12,089 nucleotides of DNA from Hepatobacter sp965661165 (lineage in GTDB: Bacteria; Pseudomonadota; Alphaproteobacteria; Holosporales; Hepatobacteraceae): positions 1-12,089 of the forward strand of contig CBFICL010000030.1 of NCBI GenBank assembly GCA_965661165.1. Reading direction: 5' to 3'. The translations under genes were made by a program, and so were the position numbers. Positions within the stretch are counted from its first letter, which is position 1. Every line of letters begins with the position of its first letter. Below, piece after piece: positions 1-8,284 of the stretch. The notes below the pieces were generated by a model, which made no database searches, had not been told where the DNA came from, and saw only the letters and a list, made by a program, of their open reading frames with translations.

Positions 1-210
1 GGGATGATGGCCTGTTTGGTGGCGCTTGGGTGGTATGAACAGTGGGGATGGCTCTATTTTTTGGGCCTTGGGCTTGCGGCTGGGCATCTGGGGTGGCAGC
101 AATGGCATCTTAACATCCACGACCCTCAAAGCTGTTTGCGTATCTTTTTGGCCAATCAGTGGACGGGGCTCTGGGTTGCCTTTTGTCTTTGGATAGGCTT
201 TTTATCATGA
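1..210 (+). CDS. ubiA: 4-hydroxybenzoate polyprenyltransferase, C-terminal end (partial, 5' end outside the window)
   Basis: The last 69 codons of a membrane prenyltransferase that joins a polyprenyl chain to 4-hydroxybenzoate in ubiquinone synthesis. The reading frame is open from base 1, so the gene begins before the window; the in-window ATG codons at 4 and 7 are internal. Two hydrophobic stretches (roughly codons 3-28 and 52-67) flank a polar loop reading WQQWHLNIHDPQSCLRIFLAN followed by QWTG. This matches the UbiA C-terminal pattern in which a W/Q..L.I.DP..CL..F..N..TG segment precedes the last helix. The stop is TGA at 208-210. pmbA follows about 50 bases later on the same strand, so the two may be cotranscribed. 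The assignment rests on this tail only. Confidence 0.8.
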   Translation, partial: GMMACLVALGWYEQWGWLYFLGLGLAAGHLGWQQWHLNIHDPQSCLRIFLANQWTGLWVAFCLWIGFLS

Positions 211-260
211 GGGAACTGACGGGGGTTGTGCACCGGGGCACAAGGCTTTAAAGTGCCGTT

Positions 261-1589
261 ATGGATACCAAAGACATGCTCACGTCCCTGGCGCAGAAAA
301 TACGTGCCAAAGGGGCTTCAGATTGTGACCTGGTGCATCGGGTCGAAACAGATGCCGAAGCCAAGGTGCGTTTGGGTGTGCTTGAGGACGCCACGTTTTC
401 GTCGGCCGAGCATGTGTCTATACGGGTGATTGTGGGGAAAAAATCGGCTGTGGTGACCACCAGCCGCCTGGACGATGTTGAGGCCCTCTTGACGCGCGCG
501 TTTTCTATGGCCGCTTCTGTGCCTGAAGATAGGTTTCTTGTGCGTTCATCTTCAGATATGTGGTTTCAAGGTAATAATACCCTGCCTGTGGATACGCGAA
601 CCTTAGAGATGGATGATCTCGTGCGCCGCGCGGAAACATTGGAACGTGCGGCTCTTGATCATGACGGCATCAATGGATCTGATGGCGCGAGTGCTGGGTA
701 TGGCCACAGCGTGACCACTTTGGTGACAGGAGGTGGTTTTTATGGTCAGCATCGCGCATCCACCTATGGGATGAGTGTCGCGTTGTTAGCGGGCGCTGAG
801 GGCGCACGTCAGGTAGATGGGTATGGCGCAGCTGCCATGAACCTTGATGACCTTGAGGATGAAACCGTCGTGGCAAACAAGGCGGCCCATCGCGTTTTGC
901 GCAAACAAAACCCAAAGCGCGCCGTGACAGGCCATTATCCTGTGCTTTTTGAGAATAAGATTGCTCCGATGCTGATGCGGCATCTATTGGCAGCTATCCA
1001 TGGCGGCAAGGTGTGTGAAGGGATGAGTTTTCTTCAAAAGGCACGCGGCACGCAGGTGTTTGCGAAAGGTGTGCATATCATCGACGATCCCCATGTTCCC
1101 TATGGTTTTGGTGCGTGTCTTTTTGATGGCGAAGGGTTGCCCACCCGTAAAACGCCACTGGTGCAAGACGGCGTGCTTGAGACATGGCTTTTGAATATGC
1201 GCTTTGCCCAGAAGCTGGACTTGCCGTCAACGGCTCATGCCACCTGGCCTGCCGGTGGGCCGCCAGGCATTGCGGCGCATCATGTCAATGTGTTGGCGGG
1301 GGATAAAACGCCTCAAGCCCTGATGCAAGAGATGCAAAACGGCCTATTGGTCACTGAGATCATGGAAAGTGGGGGCGGGGTCAATCTGTTGACAGGGGAC
1401 TATAGCGTGGGCGCCGCGGGTCTGTGGATTGAAGGCGGTGAGGTGGCCTATCCTGTGGATCAGGTGACCATTGTGGGGCGCTTGCAAGAGATGTTTGCTT
1501 CCCTGACCCCCGCCAATGATCTTGAGATGCGTGGCTCGCTCAACGCGCCTTCGCTGTTGATTGAAAAGATGACGGTCTCGAGCCTTTAA
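261..1589 (+). CDS. pmbA: TldD/PmbA family protein, PmbA-like metalloprotease subunit
   Basis: A 442-residue protein close to the usual PmbA length. In enterobacteria PmbA (TldE) pairs with TldD in a cytoplasmic protease that matures or degrades modified peptides such as microcin B17 and the antitoxin CcdA; the role in this organism is unknown. The N-terminal third (about residues 1-120) carries the family's alpha/beta domain. The C-terminal part shows GLLVTEIMESGGGVN (about 358-372), then TGDYSVGAAGLWIEGGE and YPVDQVTIVGRLQEMF, a strong match to the PmbA barrel end. No HExxxH metal site is visible, which separates it from TldD. The start ATG at 261 lacks a strong Shine-Dalgarno, and ubiA lies just upstream. 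Its TAA stop overlaps the stop of ftsW on the other strand, so no terminator fits between them. Confidence 0.9.
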   Translation: MDTKDMLTSLAQKIRAKGASDCDLVHRVETDAEAKVRLGVLEDATFSSAEHVSIRVIVGKKSAVVTTSRLDDVEALLTRAFSMAASVPEDRFLVRSSSDMWFQGNNTLPVDTRTLEMDDLVRRAETLERAALDHDGINGSDGASAGYGHSVTTLVTGGGFYGQHRASTYGMSVALLAGAEGARQVDGYGAAAMNLDDLEDETVVANKAAHRVLRKQNPKRAVTGHYPVLFENKIAPMLMRHLLAAIHGGKVCEGMSFLQKARGTQVFAKGVHIIDDPHVPYGFGACLFDGEGLPTRKTPLVQDGVLETWLLNMRFAQKLDLPSTAHATWPAGGPPGIAAHHVNVLAGDKTPQALMQEMQNGLLVTEIMESGGGVNLLTGDYSVGAAGLWIEGGEVAYPVDQVTIVGRLQEMFASLTPANDLEMRGSLNAPSLLIEKMTVSSL

Positions 1590-2719
1590 GAAAAAAGTCG
1601 TTTTCGCGTAAAAACCAACAAAAAGCCTATGGTGATGGCAGCACCCATCATCGATGACCCTCCATAACTCATAAAAGGCAAGGGCACACCTTTGGTGGGA
1701 ATCACCCCTAAGGTGGACAAAAAGTGCACACACGCCTGAAGCCCCAGGTTGGTAATAAGGCCCGCGACGCCTAAGACCACAAACAGACTGTGTTGAGACA
1801 GGGTCCAATAAAGGTGCTTGAGGATCAAAAAACCATAAAGCAACATAAGGGCGAGGCAGAAGAGCCCGCCAAACTCTTCACCTGTGACAGAAAAAATAAA
1901 GTCTGTGTGGGCGTCAGGCAGATGTCCTTTAATGCGTCCTTCCCCGGGTCCGATACCCCACAATCCTCCTGACTGAAAGGACTGGATAGATTTGATGATT
2001 TGAAATTGGTCCCCAAAAGGGTCACCTTTATTGTGGCCAAGAAAAATCTCAATCCTGTGGCGCACATGGGGAAAGAGAAAGAAAAGCCCCACGCCAGACA
2101 GGGCACACACGCCTGCCCCTAAAAATAAGAAACGCCAGGCAAGGCCTGCAAGAAAAACTTGGGTCAGAAAAGAGCCCAACAGCACACACGTCATGCCAAT
2201 GTCGGGCTGGAGGATCATGGGGGTCAAACTTATGAAGAGGCAGGCAAAGGCCCAAGCCATGCCTGAAAACTGGCCGGCTAACCGCTTGCCCTCACTCAGC
2301 AGCCATGCTGTGACCACCAATAGACACGGTCTCAAAAATTCGGAAGGCTGACAAGGAAACCCCGCCACCTTGATCCAGCGCTTGGCTCCCTTGACAGGCG
2401 TTCCCCAAAAAAGGGTCATCCACAGCAAACAGAGCATAAGGCCAAACCCCACAAAGGCCAGGCGACGCATATGGCGCACCGAAAGATGTGAGCTGACAAG
2501 CAGCGTCACAAACCCCACCAACACAAAGATCACATGTTTTTTGAGATAAAAAAACGTTTCATACCCATAGTGCGAGGCAATACTCGGGCTGGCCGCCATC
2601 ATAAAAAGAATGCCAAGCCCCATCAGCAGGCACACAATAAAGAGTGTGGCAAGATCGATGGTCCATAACCACTCTCCCCAAAACGTGCGGTTGGTGCGTG
2701 CAGAAGAAAAATCAAGCAA
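1586..2719 (-). CDS. ftsW: SEDS peptidoglycan glycosyltransferase FtsW
   Basis: Integral membrane polymerase of the SEDS family (377 residues, about ten hydrophobic segments) that polymerises lipid II into septal glycan with its partner FtsI. Visible family motifs are KGAKRWI (110-116), QPSEFLRP (124-131), QPDIG (171-175), LPDAHTDFIFSVTGEEFG (267-284, holding the conserved acidic residue in HTDF) and the C-terminal GVIPTKGVPLPFMSYGGSS (338-356). The only sensible start is a TTG: an in-frame TAG lies eight codons before it, the next Met is at residue 33 inside the first helix, and the segment RTNRTFWGEWLWTID matches the cytoplasmic N-terminus usual in alphaproteobacteria. GAAAGG sits 9 bases before the TTG. 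It lies 39 bases after murD and is the last gene of this dcw run; murG is not present. Small departures from the consensus are QPSEFLRP, where K is more usual than R, and CVHF near 330, where an N is common. Confidence 0.96.
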   Translation of the reverse strand: MLDFSSARTNRTFWGEWLWTIDLATLFIVCLLMGLGILFMMAASPSIASHYGYETFFYLKKHVIFVLVGFVTLLVSSHLSVRHMRRLAFVGFGLMLCLLWMTLFWGTPVKGAKRWIKVAGFPCQPSEFLRPCLLVVTAWLLSEGKRLAGQFSGMAWAFACLFISLTPMILQPDIGMTCVLLGSFLTQVFLAGLAWRFLFLGAGVCALSGVGLFFLFPHVRHRIEIFLGHNKGDPFGDQFQIIKSIQSFQSGGLWGIGPGEGRIKGHLPDAHTDFIFSVTGEEFGGLFCLALMLLYGFLILKHLYWTLSQHSLFVVLGVAGLITNLGLQACVHFLSTLGVIPTKGVPLPFMSYGGSSMMGAAITIGFLLVFTRKRLFS

Positions 2720-2728
2720 GGGTGCGTG

Positions 2729-2734
2729 CCTTTC
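2729..2734 (-). promoter_or_regulatory. Ribosome binding site deciding the TTG start of ftsW
   Basis: GAAAGG on the minus strand, nine bases before the TTG at 2719. No ATG or GTG lies in frame between the upstream in-frame TAG and this TTG, so the site supports a rare TTG initiation codon. Confidence 0.5.
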
Positions 2735-2758
2735 TGTGTCCTAGCTCCAGACGCAAGT

Positions 2759-4177
2759 CTAAAGCGTTTTTATCATCTTGTCACTTTGGATCAGGGCTTT
2801 GAAATGATCGCCGCGCGCTTCAAAATGGGGAAAAGCATCAAAACTGGCGCCCCCTGGAGAGAGAAGAACCAAGGGCGGCCGTTTGCCGGGATTGTTTTGG
2901 GCCCATCGAGCAGCGGCAGCGACGGCCTCTTGATACGCTGATGCAAGGGTCGAACAGGGGGTGTGGCGGACATGGTGATCGGCAAGAAAGCGGGCCACAG
3001 TTGCTGCCGATTCGCCCATGGGAAAAGCCTCTGTGACAAAGGGTAGGTAAGGGGTCCACGGGGTCAGATCTGCCTGGTCTTTAAGGCGCCCGCCCACAAT
3101 CCAAAACAAAGGTTGGCCCTGGCTTTTTTTGAGAGCAAACGCTGCAGCCTCCACGTTCGTGGCCTTGCTATCATTAATGAAGGTGATGTTTGCGGAAGGG
3201 TGTTGTGCTGGGATAACCCGCTCATAACGATGGGCCAGGCCAGGCCAGGCCTTTATGGCCTCGATGATCTTGTGCGCATCATAACCCAACAATCTAAGGG
3301 CTGCAAAAGAGGTGAGAAGCGTAGTTTCAGCCATGTGTGGGCAAGAAGCTTCCACTATAGTGTGCGGGGTGTGATAGGTGTCATGAAGGGTCTCTTCTAT
3401 GAGAAAAAAACCTGCCTTCAGGGGCACGCCAAGTGCATAGGGGATAAAGCGGTGCGGGTGAGGGGCCTTATGCACAAAGGGGGCTTGCCACGGATCCTGA
3501 GCATCATAAAGGCAGCGGCCTTTCTCAGCCCCGATGTTGAAGAGGGTGCGTTTTTGCGCGGCATAAGCCTCAAGGGTGCCGTGCCGCGCCAGGTGGTCGG
3601 GCGTAATGGCCAACAAAATGGCCAGGTCAAGAGAAAGGTGGGGAACAGTTTCCAGCTGATAGGAAGATAGCTCAATCACACACACATCTTTGCCCTCCAG
3701 GGGCAGGACCGTCAAGATGGGCACGCCGATGTTGCCGGCCATCACACTGTGTTGCCCCAAGGCAGAAAGAGCACAATGAATCAGTGAGGTGGTGCTTGAT
3801 TTACCGTTGGTGCCTGAAATACCAATGGTGGTGACGGGGGGGCGTGTTTGAAAAAAAAGATCCATGTCGGATGATAGCGGGGTGCCAGCCTTGAGGGCTT
3901 TCACCACCAGTGGGTGAGGGTGGGGGCCTTTATGGGCAATGCCGGGGCTTAAGAGGATAAGATCAAAACCCTTCGGGTCAATCTGATCGGGTGGTTGATA
4001 GGCAAATCCTTCACCGTTTGTGTGGCGGTCATCTGTCACGGTGACGTGGGCGCCGCTTTTTTGTATGGCTTTGGCTGTGGCCAGCCCTGATAACCCCATG
4101 CCCACCACCAGCACCCGTTGATCTTTCAAAAAATCAAGAGGGACAGACATGGCAGGAGATAACGTGTGCATAGCCAT
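2759..4177 (-). CDS. murD: UDP-N-acetylmuramoyl-L-alanine--D-glutamate ligase MurD
   Basis: Cytoplasmic ATP-dependent ligase adding D-glutamate to UDP-MurNAc-L-Ala, the second amino acid of the peptidoglycan stem. Domains in order: N-terminal Rossmann-like UDP-binding domain with VLVVGMGLSGLATA (22-35), central ATPase domain with P-loop GTNGKSSTT (122-130), AGNIGVP (147-153) and ELSSYQLE (169-176), then a C-terminal domain with HRYE (317-320), NDSKATN (335-341) and LSPGGASFDAF (439-449) followed by the F..RG..F signature. At 472 residues it is near the usual length. The first ATG (4177) is 9 bases after the mraY stop, with AAGGTG 14 bases upstream. The ATG at 4150 (residue 10, MSVPLDFLKD) fits the usual MurD N-terminus better but has no ribosome site, so the start is uncertain. 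Where the family often reads DHLDRH this protein reads DHLARH (194-199). Confidence 0.96.
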   Translation of the reverse strand: MAMHTLSPAMSVPLDFLKDQRVLVVGMGLSGLATAKAIQKSGAHVTVTDDRHTNGEGFAYQPPDQIDPKGFDLILLSPGIAHKGPHPHPLVVKALKAGTPLSSDMDLFFQTRPPVTTIGISGTNGKSSTTSLIHCALSALGQHSVMAGNIGVPILTVLPLEGKDVCVIELSSYQLETVPHLSLDLAILLAITPDHLARHGTLEAYAAQKRTLFNIGAEKGRCLYDAQDPWQAPFVHKAPHPHRFIPYALGVPLKAGFFLIEETLHDTYHTPHTIVEASCPHMAETTLLTSFAALRLLGYDAHKIIEAIKAWPGLAHRYERVIPAQHPSANITFINDSKATNVEAAAFALKKSQGQPLFWIVGGRLKDQADLTPWTPYLPFVTEAFPMGESAATVARFLADHHVRHTPCSTLASAYQEAVAAAARWAQNNPGKRPPLVLLSPGGASFDAFPHFEARGDHFKALIQSDKMIKTL

Positions 4178-4186
4178 GGGGAGAGA

Positions 4187-5272
4187 TTAACGCACCTTCA
4201 GCGTGGCAAGACCCAAAACGCCGAGGATAATAGAAATAATCCAAAAACGAAAGACCACAGATGACTCGGACCACCCCTTGGCTTCGAAGTGATGATGAAT
4301 GGGCGCCATCAGGAAAATGCGTTTGCGGGTGTGTTTGAAGTAGAGCACCTGCACAATCACCGACAGGGTTTCAAGCACAAAAATGCCCCCAATGAAGGCA
4401 TAGATTAGCTCATGCTTAGCCAAGAGCGCGAGTCCCCCCAAAAAACCACCCATGGCCATCGAGCCGGTATCTCCCATAAAAATCATGGCCGGGGGAGCGT
4501 TATACCACAAAAAGCCCAAGCACGCGCCAATGAGGGCGCCGCCCAACACAGCGGCTTCGCCCACACCAGGTACATAAGGAATGTGAAGATACGATGCAAA
4601 TTCTTTATGACCCACGCAATAAACAATGATAGACAGTACCGTGGTACATATCACCACAGGCCCCGTGGCAAGACCATCAAGCCCGTCTGTGAGGTTCACA
4701 GCATTGGCGCTGCCAATCAGCACAAGCATGGCAAACACAGGAAATAAGAAAGACAAATGCCACAGAGCATCTTTGAAGAAGGGGAAGTGCAGTGTGTCTT
4801 TTAGGTGTGCGGGAAAAATCATCCACAGCCATCCCACAGCCACAAGGGAAAAAACCACCTGCACAAGGGTTTTATGAAGGGGTTTAAGGCCATAGTGATT
4901 AAAGCGAGCAAGTTTGAGTGCGTCATCAATAAGCCCAGATAGGCCAAAGGCCAACGTCACAAAAAACAACCACCATGTGGGCGGATTGCTCCAATTGCCC
5001 CACAAGAGGGCTGCGGAAGAAAACCCTAAGAGAATCAAGAGACCCCCCATGGTGGGTGTGCCCTTTTTCTGAGTGATATGTGTTTGCGGCCCATCGGATC
5101 GAATGGGTTGGCCGCGCGTTTGATAGGTTTTGAGCACGCGAATTACCACGGGGCCGAGCAAAAAACTGACCACAAAAGAGGTCAAAAACGCAAGAATTGT
5201 ACGAAAGGTAATATACCCAAACAGGGAGATGCCCTGGTGGGTAGCAAGCGCATTAAACAGAGCATAAAGCAT
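4187..5272 (-). CDS. mraY: Phospho-N-acetylmuramoyl-pentapeptide transferase MraY
   Basis: Polytopic inner-membrane enzyme moving phospho-MurNAc-pentapeptide from UDP to undecaprenyl phosphate, giving lipid I, the first membrane step of wall synthesis. With the ATG at 5272 the protein has 361 residues, the usual size. Motifs: TPTMGG (72-77), the DD pair of LIDDALKL (116-117), NAVNLTDGLDGLA (190-202), NAPPAMIFMGDTGSMAMGG (258-276) with the conserved Asp at 268, and the PIHHHFE loop (324-330). About ten hydrophobic segments are visible. An in-frame TTG at 5287 would add five residues, but the MLYALFN start aligns with known MraY N-termini and was preferred. Neither start has a clear ribosome site. 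It begins 21 bases after murF and ends 9 bases before the first murD ATG. Confidence 0.96.
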   Translation of the reverse strand: MLYALFNALATHQGISLFGYITFRTILAFLTSFVVSFLLGPVVIRVLKTYQTRGQPIRSDGPQTHITQKKGTPTMGGLLILLGFSSAALLWGNWSNPPTWWLFFVTLAFGLSGLIDDALKLARFNHYGLKPLHKTLVQVVFSLVAVGWLWMIFPAHLKDTLHFPFFKDALWHLSFLFPVFAMLVLIGSANAVNLTDGLDGLATGPVVICTTVLSIIVYCVGHKEFASYLHIPYVPGVGEAAVLGGALIGACLGFLWYNAPPAMIFMGDTGSMAMGGFLGGLALLAKHELIYAFIGGIFVLETLSVIVQVLYFKHTRKRIFLMAPIHHHFEAKGWSESSVVFRFWIISIILGVLGLATLKVR

Positions 5273-5293
5273 GATCAAAATCCACAATCAATG

Positions 5294-6727
5294 TCACGTT
5301 GGCCCAGCCGCGGCAGAAAGCAAACGATCCACAACTTTGTCCAATTCCATGGATCGCGACCCTTTGAGCAGAATCATGTCACCATGTGTTAACAAAGATG
5401 TTAACAAAGGCCACGCCTGAATCCAATCAGAAACATGATGTGTCTCAAGGGTGGGCGGCAAGGCGCGATGCAGGTGTACCATCAACGGGCCGACCGCAAT
5501 CACCACATCCACATCACACGCCTGAATGAGCGGGCTTAAGTTTTTGTGCGCTAAGGGCGCTGTGTCTCCCAACTCTTTCATGTCGGCCAAAACAACTACG
5601 CGCCGTCCTGCGGTTTTGGGCCTTAAGGCCAAGGCTTCAAGCGCGGCCTTCATAGACAGGGGGTTGGCGTTATATGTATCGTCAATAACCGTGATGGTTT
5701 TGCCGTGGAAGGTGACCGTGTGGGTTTGACCGCGACCTTGATAACAGGGCCACGTCTTCAGATGGGTGAGCACGTCGTTGGGGTCAAGACCCAAGGCATG
5801 AGTGACGGCCAAAATAGACAAAGCGCCCATGACCCAGTGTTTGCCTGTGTGCGGGATCTGGCCCTGATAGGGATGACCAAAACAGAGGCAAGAAAAAGAG
5901 GTGCCATGCTTTTGCGCGTGCCATTCACGCAAGTGCACATCAGCCTGGGGATGCTCACCAAAGGTGATGAGGGTGCCCACACCCTGTTGGTGACAGATAT
6001 TTTCTAACAATGGGAAAAAGGCGTCATCACGATTGAGTACGGCAATGCCGGGCGGGGTGAGTGTTTCCAAAAGCTCAGCCTTCGCCAGCGCAATGCCTTC
6101 AAGGGAAGAAAAATGTTCAAGGTGGCTTGGGCCAATGGCGGTGATAAGGCCCACATGGGGTTTGACGAGGGTGCCTAAGGCGCGTATTTCTCCTGCGTGG
6201 CTCATGCCCAACTCAAACACAGCTTGCGGGGTGTGTGGCGGCAGATTGGCCAGCGTAAGGGGGACGCCGATGTGGTTATTGAAGCTTTTGCGTGAGGCAA
6301 ACACGCCGTGATCTTTTAAGACCCAGGCTAAGCCTTCTTTCGTGCTGGTTTTCCCCACGCTGCCGGTAATGCCAATAAAGGTGGTATGCTTGGCCTGCTG
6401 GCGCACTGCATGGGCGATGTGTTCAAGTGCGGTGAGGGGATTCTTGACCACAAGGACCTGGGGATGGTGGTGAGGCCATGATGGGGCCACCAGGGCGGCA
6501 CAGGCGCCTTTCTCAAATGCATCATCAAGAAAATCATGACCATCAAAATGAGGTCCCTTGATGGCAATAAACAGATCGTTGGGCCGTAATGTGCGCGTAT
6601 CAATCGAAAACCCCATGCATGGCGTCAAGCCTTCAGGGACGTGGGTGGATAAGAGGGAGGCCAACGCTGGCCAGGTAAAAAGAGGTTGAGATGATGGGCT
6701 TTGGGGGGAGCGGGCTGCTGCGTTCAT
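5294..6727 (-). CDS. murF: UDP-N-acetylmuramoyl-tripeptide--D-alanyl-D-alanine ligase MurF
   Basis: Cytoplasmic ATP-dependent ligase attaching D-Ala-D-Ala to UDP-MurNAc-tripeptide, completing the pentapeptide that MraY uses. The 477-residue protein shows an N-terminal substrate domain with SIDTRTLRPNDLFIAIKG (41-58), P-loop TGSVGKTSTK (121-130), the MurF signature SFNNHIGVPLTLA (148-160), ELGMSHAGEI (172-181), DDTYNANPLSM (349-359) and, near the end, LKGSRSMELD (454-463). The NNHIG and YNANP motifs separate it from MurE. It starts with ATG four bases after the murE stop, suggesting translational coupling; no distinct ribosome site is seen. An extra polar, Ser/Pro-rich stretch of about 15 residues precedes the conserved region, so a slightly different start is possible but no better one is evident. 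Confidence 0.96.
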   Translation of the reverse strand: MNAAARSPQSPSSQPLFTWPALASLLSTHVPEGLTPCMGFSIDTRTLRPNDLFIAIKGPHFDGHDFLDDAFEKGACAALVAPSWPHHHPQVLVVKNPLTALEHIAHAVRQQAKHTTFIGITGSVGKTSTKEGLAWVLKDHGVFASRKSFNNHIGVPLTLANLPPHTPQAVFELGMSHAGEIRALGTLVKPHVGLITAIGPSHLEHFSSLEGIALAKAELLETLTPPGIAVLNRDDAFFPLLENICHQQGVGTLITFGEHPQADVHLREWHAQKHGTSFSCLCFGHPYQGQIPHTGKHWVMGALSILAVTHALGLDPNDVLTHLKTWPCYQGRGQTHTVTFHGKTITVIDDTYNANPLSMKAALEALALRPKTAGRRVVVLADMKELGDTAPLAHKNLSPLIQACDVDVVIAVGPLMVHLHRALPPTLETHHVSDWIQAWPLLTSLLTHGDMILLKGSRSMELDKVVDRLLSAAAGPT

Positions 6728-6731
6728 AGGG

Positions 6732-8216
6732 TTAAGATGCTTTAAGCTGTTTCAATTTCCTTAAGGCTGCATGCTTGTCATTAAAGGGAAGAGAGCGTGT
6801 ACCCACCACCTGAAACCGCTCATGTCCCTTGCCCGCAATCACCAAGACATCGCCTTCCTTCAGTTTATCTATGGCCACAGAGATGGCTTCATCACGCCCT
6901 GGGATGCTGTGAGCATCGGGTGCCCCTTTTAAGATATCATTTCTTATGTGGTCAGGGTTTTCTTGCCGAGGGTTGTCATCTGTGATGATCACGTGATCCG
7001 CCAGGGTGTGTGCTATGTTTCCCATTTGGCTGCGTTTGCTTTGATCTCTGTCCCCGCCGCATCCAAACACAACAAAAAGAGATTTTTTTGTATGGGCGCG
7101 CAAATCTTTCAGCGCCGTCTCCAAAGCCCCTGGGGTGTGGGCATAGTCAATATAAATAGATCCACCTGAAGGCGTGGTTCCCACATATTCAAGCCTTCCC
7201 TCCACAGGCGTGATATTTTGGGTGTGGGGTATCAGCTCTTCTAGAGGCACGCCTGAGGCATGCACAATAAGCAAAGAAGCGATCAGATTTTCCAATTGAA
7301 AACGGCCAATAAGCGGGAACGAGAACGTGAGGGGTTGGCCCAAAAAGGTGGCTTCAACTTTTTGTCCCTCAGGCAGGCACGTGATTTTGTTCACCTTTAC
7401 GTCCCCATCATCAATGCCATAAGTCCAGTGAGTCAGGCTGTTTTTTCGACAAGCCTCGGCCAGGTCATAAGGGTGGGGGAGGTTGATGTGAGAGATCGCT
7501 GTTCCCTGATGTGCAATGAGCTCTTTAAAAAGGCGTACCTTGGCCAGCCAATAGGTTCTCAGATTGAGGTGATAATCCAGGTGGTCTTGAGAAAAGTTGC
7601 TGAACACACCGACGTTAAATTTGATCCCATCTAGTCTTCGTTGATGAATGCCATGGCTTGAGGCCTCAAGGGCGCAGTGCGTGATCCCATGGCCTGCGGC
7701 TTCATCAAGAAGCGGATAGAGGTCTAAAGGTTCAGGGGTTGTGTGCGTGGGCGATAGGGGGAGATAGTCCATACCCTTAAGACCCAGGGTGCCCAAGCTG
7801 ATGGATTTTTTCCCTAAACTCTGCCAGAGTTGGTGGGTGAAATTGGCAATAGACGTCTTCCCATTGGTGCCGGTAATGCCTGCCATAAAATCAGGGGTTT
7901 TAGGGAAGAGAAGATGGGCTGTTTCAGCCAACGCCAGACGAATATCCTTCACGCCAAAAAAGGTGATGTGAGAAAAAATGGTTTGTTTTTTCATCACCAC
8001 CGCTTCGGGTGCCACGATGGCGGTGACCCCTTTGTGAAGTGCCAGGTCAATAAACCCCTCTGGCCCCCGTTGTTTGCTGGGCAGCGCAAAAAAAACAATG
8101 CCCGGACCCGCCTGTGATGAGTGGTCAGTAATGCCGTGGAAGTTGGTCGTTTGTCCTTTGAAAAAACAAGAAGGACGTAAGGTGCGGAAGAGTAGTTCTG
8201 TGGTCAGCGTCGTCAT
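6732..8216 (-). CDS. murE: UDP-N-acetylmuramoyl-L-alanyl-D-glutamate--2,6-diaminopimelate ligase MurE
   Basis: Cytoplasmic ligase adding the third stem-peptide residue to UDP-MurNAc-L-Ala-D-Glu. The 494-residue protein has P-loop TGTNGKTS (115-122), EASSHG (184-189), DHLDYH (211-216) with Lys226 in LAKVRLF at the place of the usually carbamylated lysine, IDYAHTPGALE (356-366) and the C-terminal GKGHE (462-466). The motif DNPRQENP (414-421) carries the Arg of meso-diaminopimelate-specific MurE enzymes (lysine-adding ones read D(D/N)P(N/A)), so the wall is predicted to be DAP type. RLEYV (341-345) has Leu where Met is common. It starts 77 bases after ftsI, the widest gap inside the core cluster, and no strong ribosome site precedes the ATG; an in-frame TAG 10 codons upstream rules out a long extension. 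Confidence 0.96.
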   Translation of the reverse strand: MTTLTTELLFRTLRPSCFFKGQTTNFHGITDHSSQAGPGIVFFALPSKQRGPEGFIDLALHKGVTAIVAPEAVVMKKQTIFSHITFFGVKDIRLALAETAHLLFPKTPDFMAGITGTNGKTSIANFTHQLWQSLGKKSISLGTLGLKGMDYLPLSPTHTTPEPLDLYPLLDEAAGHGITHCALEASSHGIHQRRLDGIKFNVGVFSNFSQDHLDYHLNLRTYWLAKVRLFKELIAHQGTAISHINLPHPYDLAEACRKNSLTHWTYGIDDGDVKVNKITCLPEGQKVEATFLGQPLTFSFPLIGRFQLENLIASLLIVHASGVPLEELIPHTQNITPVEGRLEYVGTTPSGGSIYIDYAHTPGALETALKDLRAHTKKSLFVVFGCGGDRDQSKRSQMGNIAHTLADHVIITDDNPRQENPDHIRNDILKGAPDAHSIPGRDEAISVAIDKLKEGDVLVIAGKGHERFQVVGTRSLPFNDKHAALRKLKQLKAS

Positions 8217-8255
8217 GATGTTAATTCTATTCTTTTCAATCCTCTACCTTTGTCT

Positions 8256-8284
8256 ATTCATCTCCACCTTCGCCTTCTTGTCAA
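8256..8284 (-). promoter_or_regulatory. Weak candidate internal promoter before murE
   Basis: In the ftsI-murE gap the minus strand reads a perfect TTGACA (8284-8279) and, 17 bases on, ATGAAT (8261-8256), which keeps only the final AAT of the -10 consensus. The -35 match is good and the -10 poor. It could give the mur genes some independent expression, but chance is a fair explanation. Confidence 0.2.

Noticed and set aside
207..251. 14-codon ORF starting at an ATGA overlap with the ubiA stop
   Set aside because: It is too short, with no family resemblance; pmbA starts just after it and explains the region.
587..595. Near-match DnaA boxes inside genes (TGTGGATAC at 587 in pmbA, others in ftsI and murF)
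   Set aside because: They are single mismatched copies in coding sequence, at a frequency expected by chance.
1344..1808. 154-codon minus-strand ORF across the ftsW/pmbA junction
   Set aside because: It overlaps two well-supported genes and resembles neither a known protein nor an independent coding pattern.
3113..3670. 185-codon + strand ORF opposite murD
   Set aside because: It lies wholly within a MurD reading frame with all catalytic motifs, and its own translation shows no recognisable domain.
5389..5404. Paired TTAA sites resembling a CtrA box (within a GTTAACAAAG direct repeat)
   Set aside because: The spacing is eight bases and not seven, and the site lies deep within murF coding for Leu-Thr-Ser-Leu-Leu-Thr.
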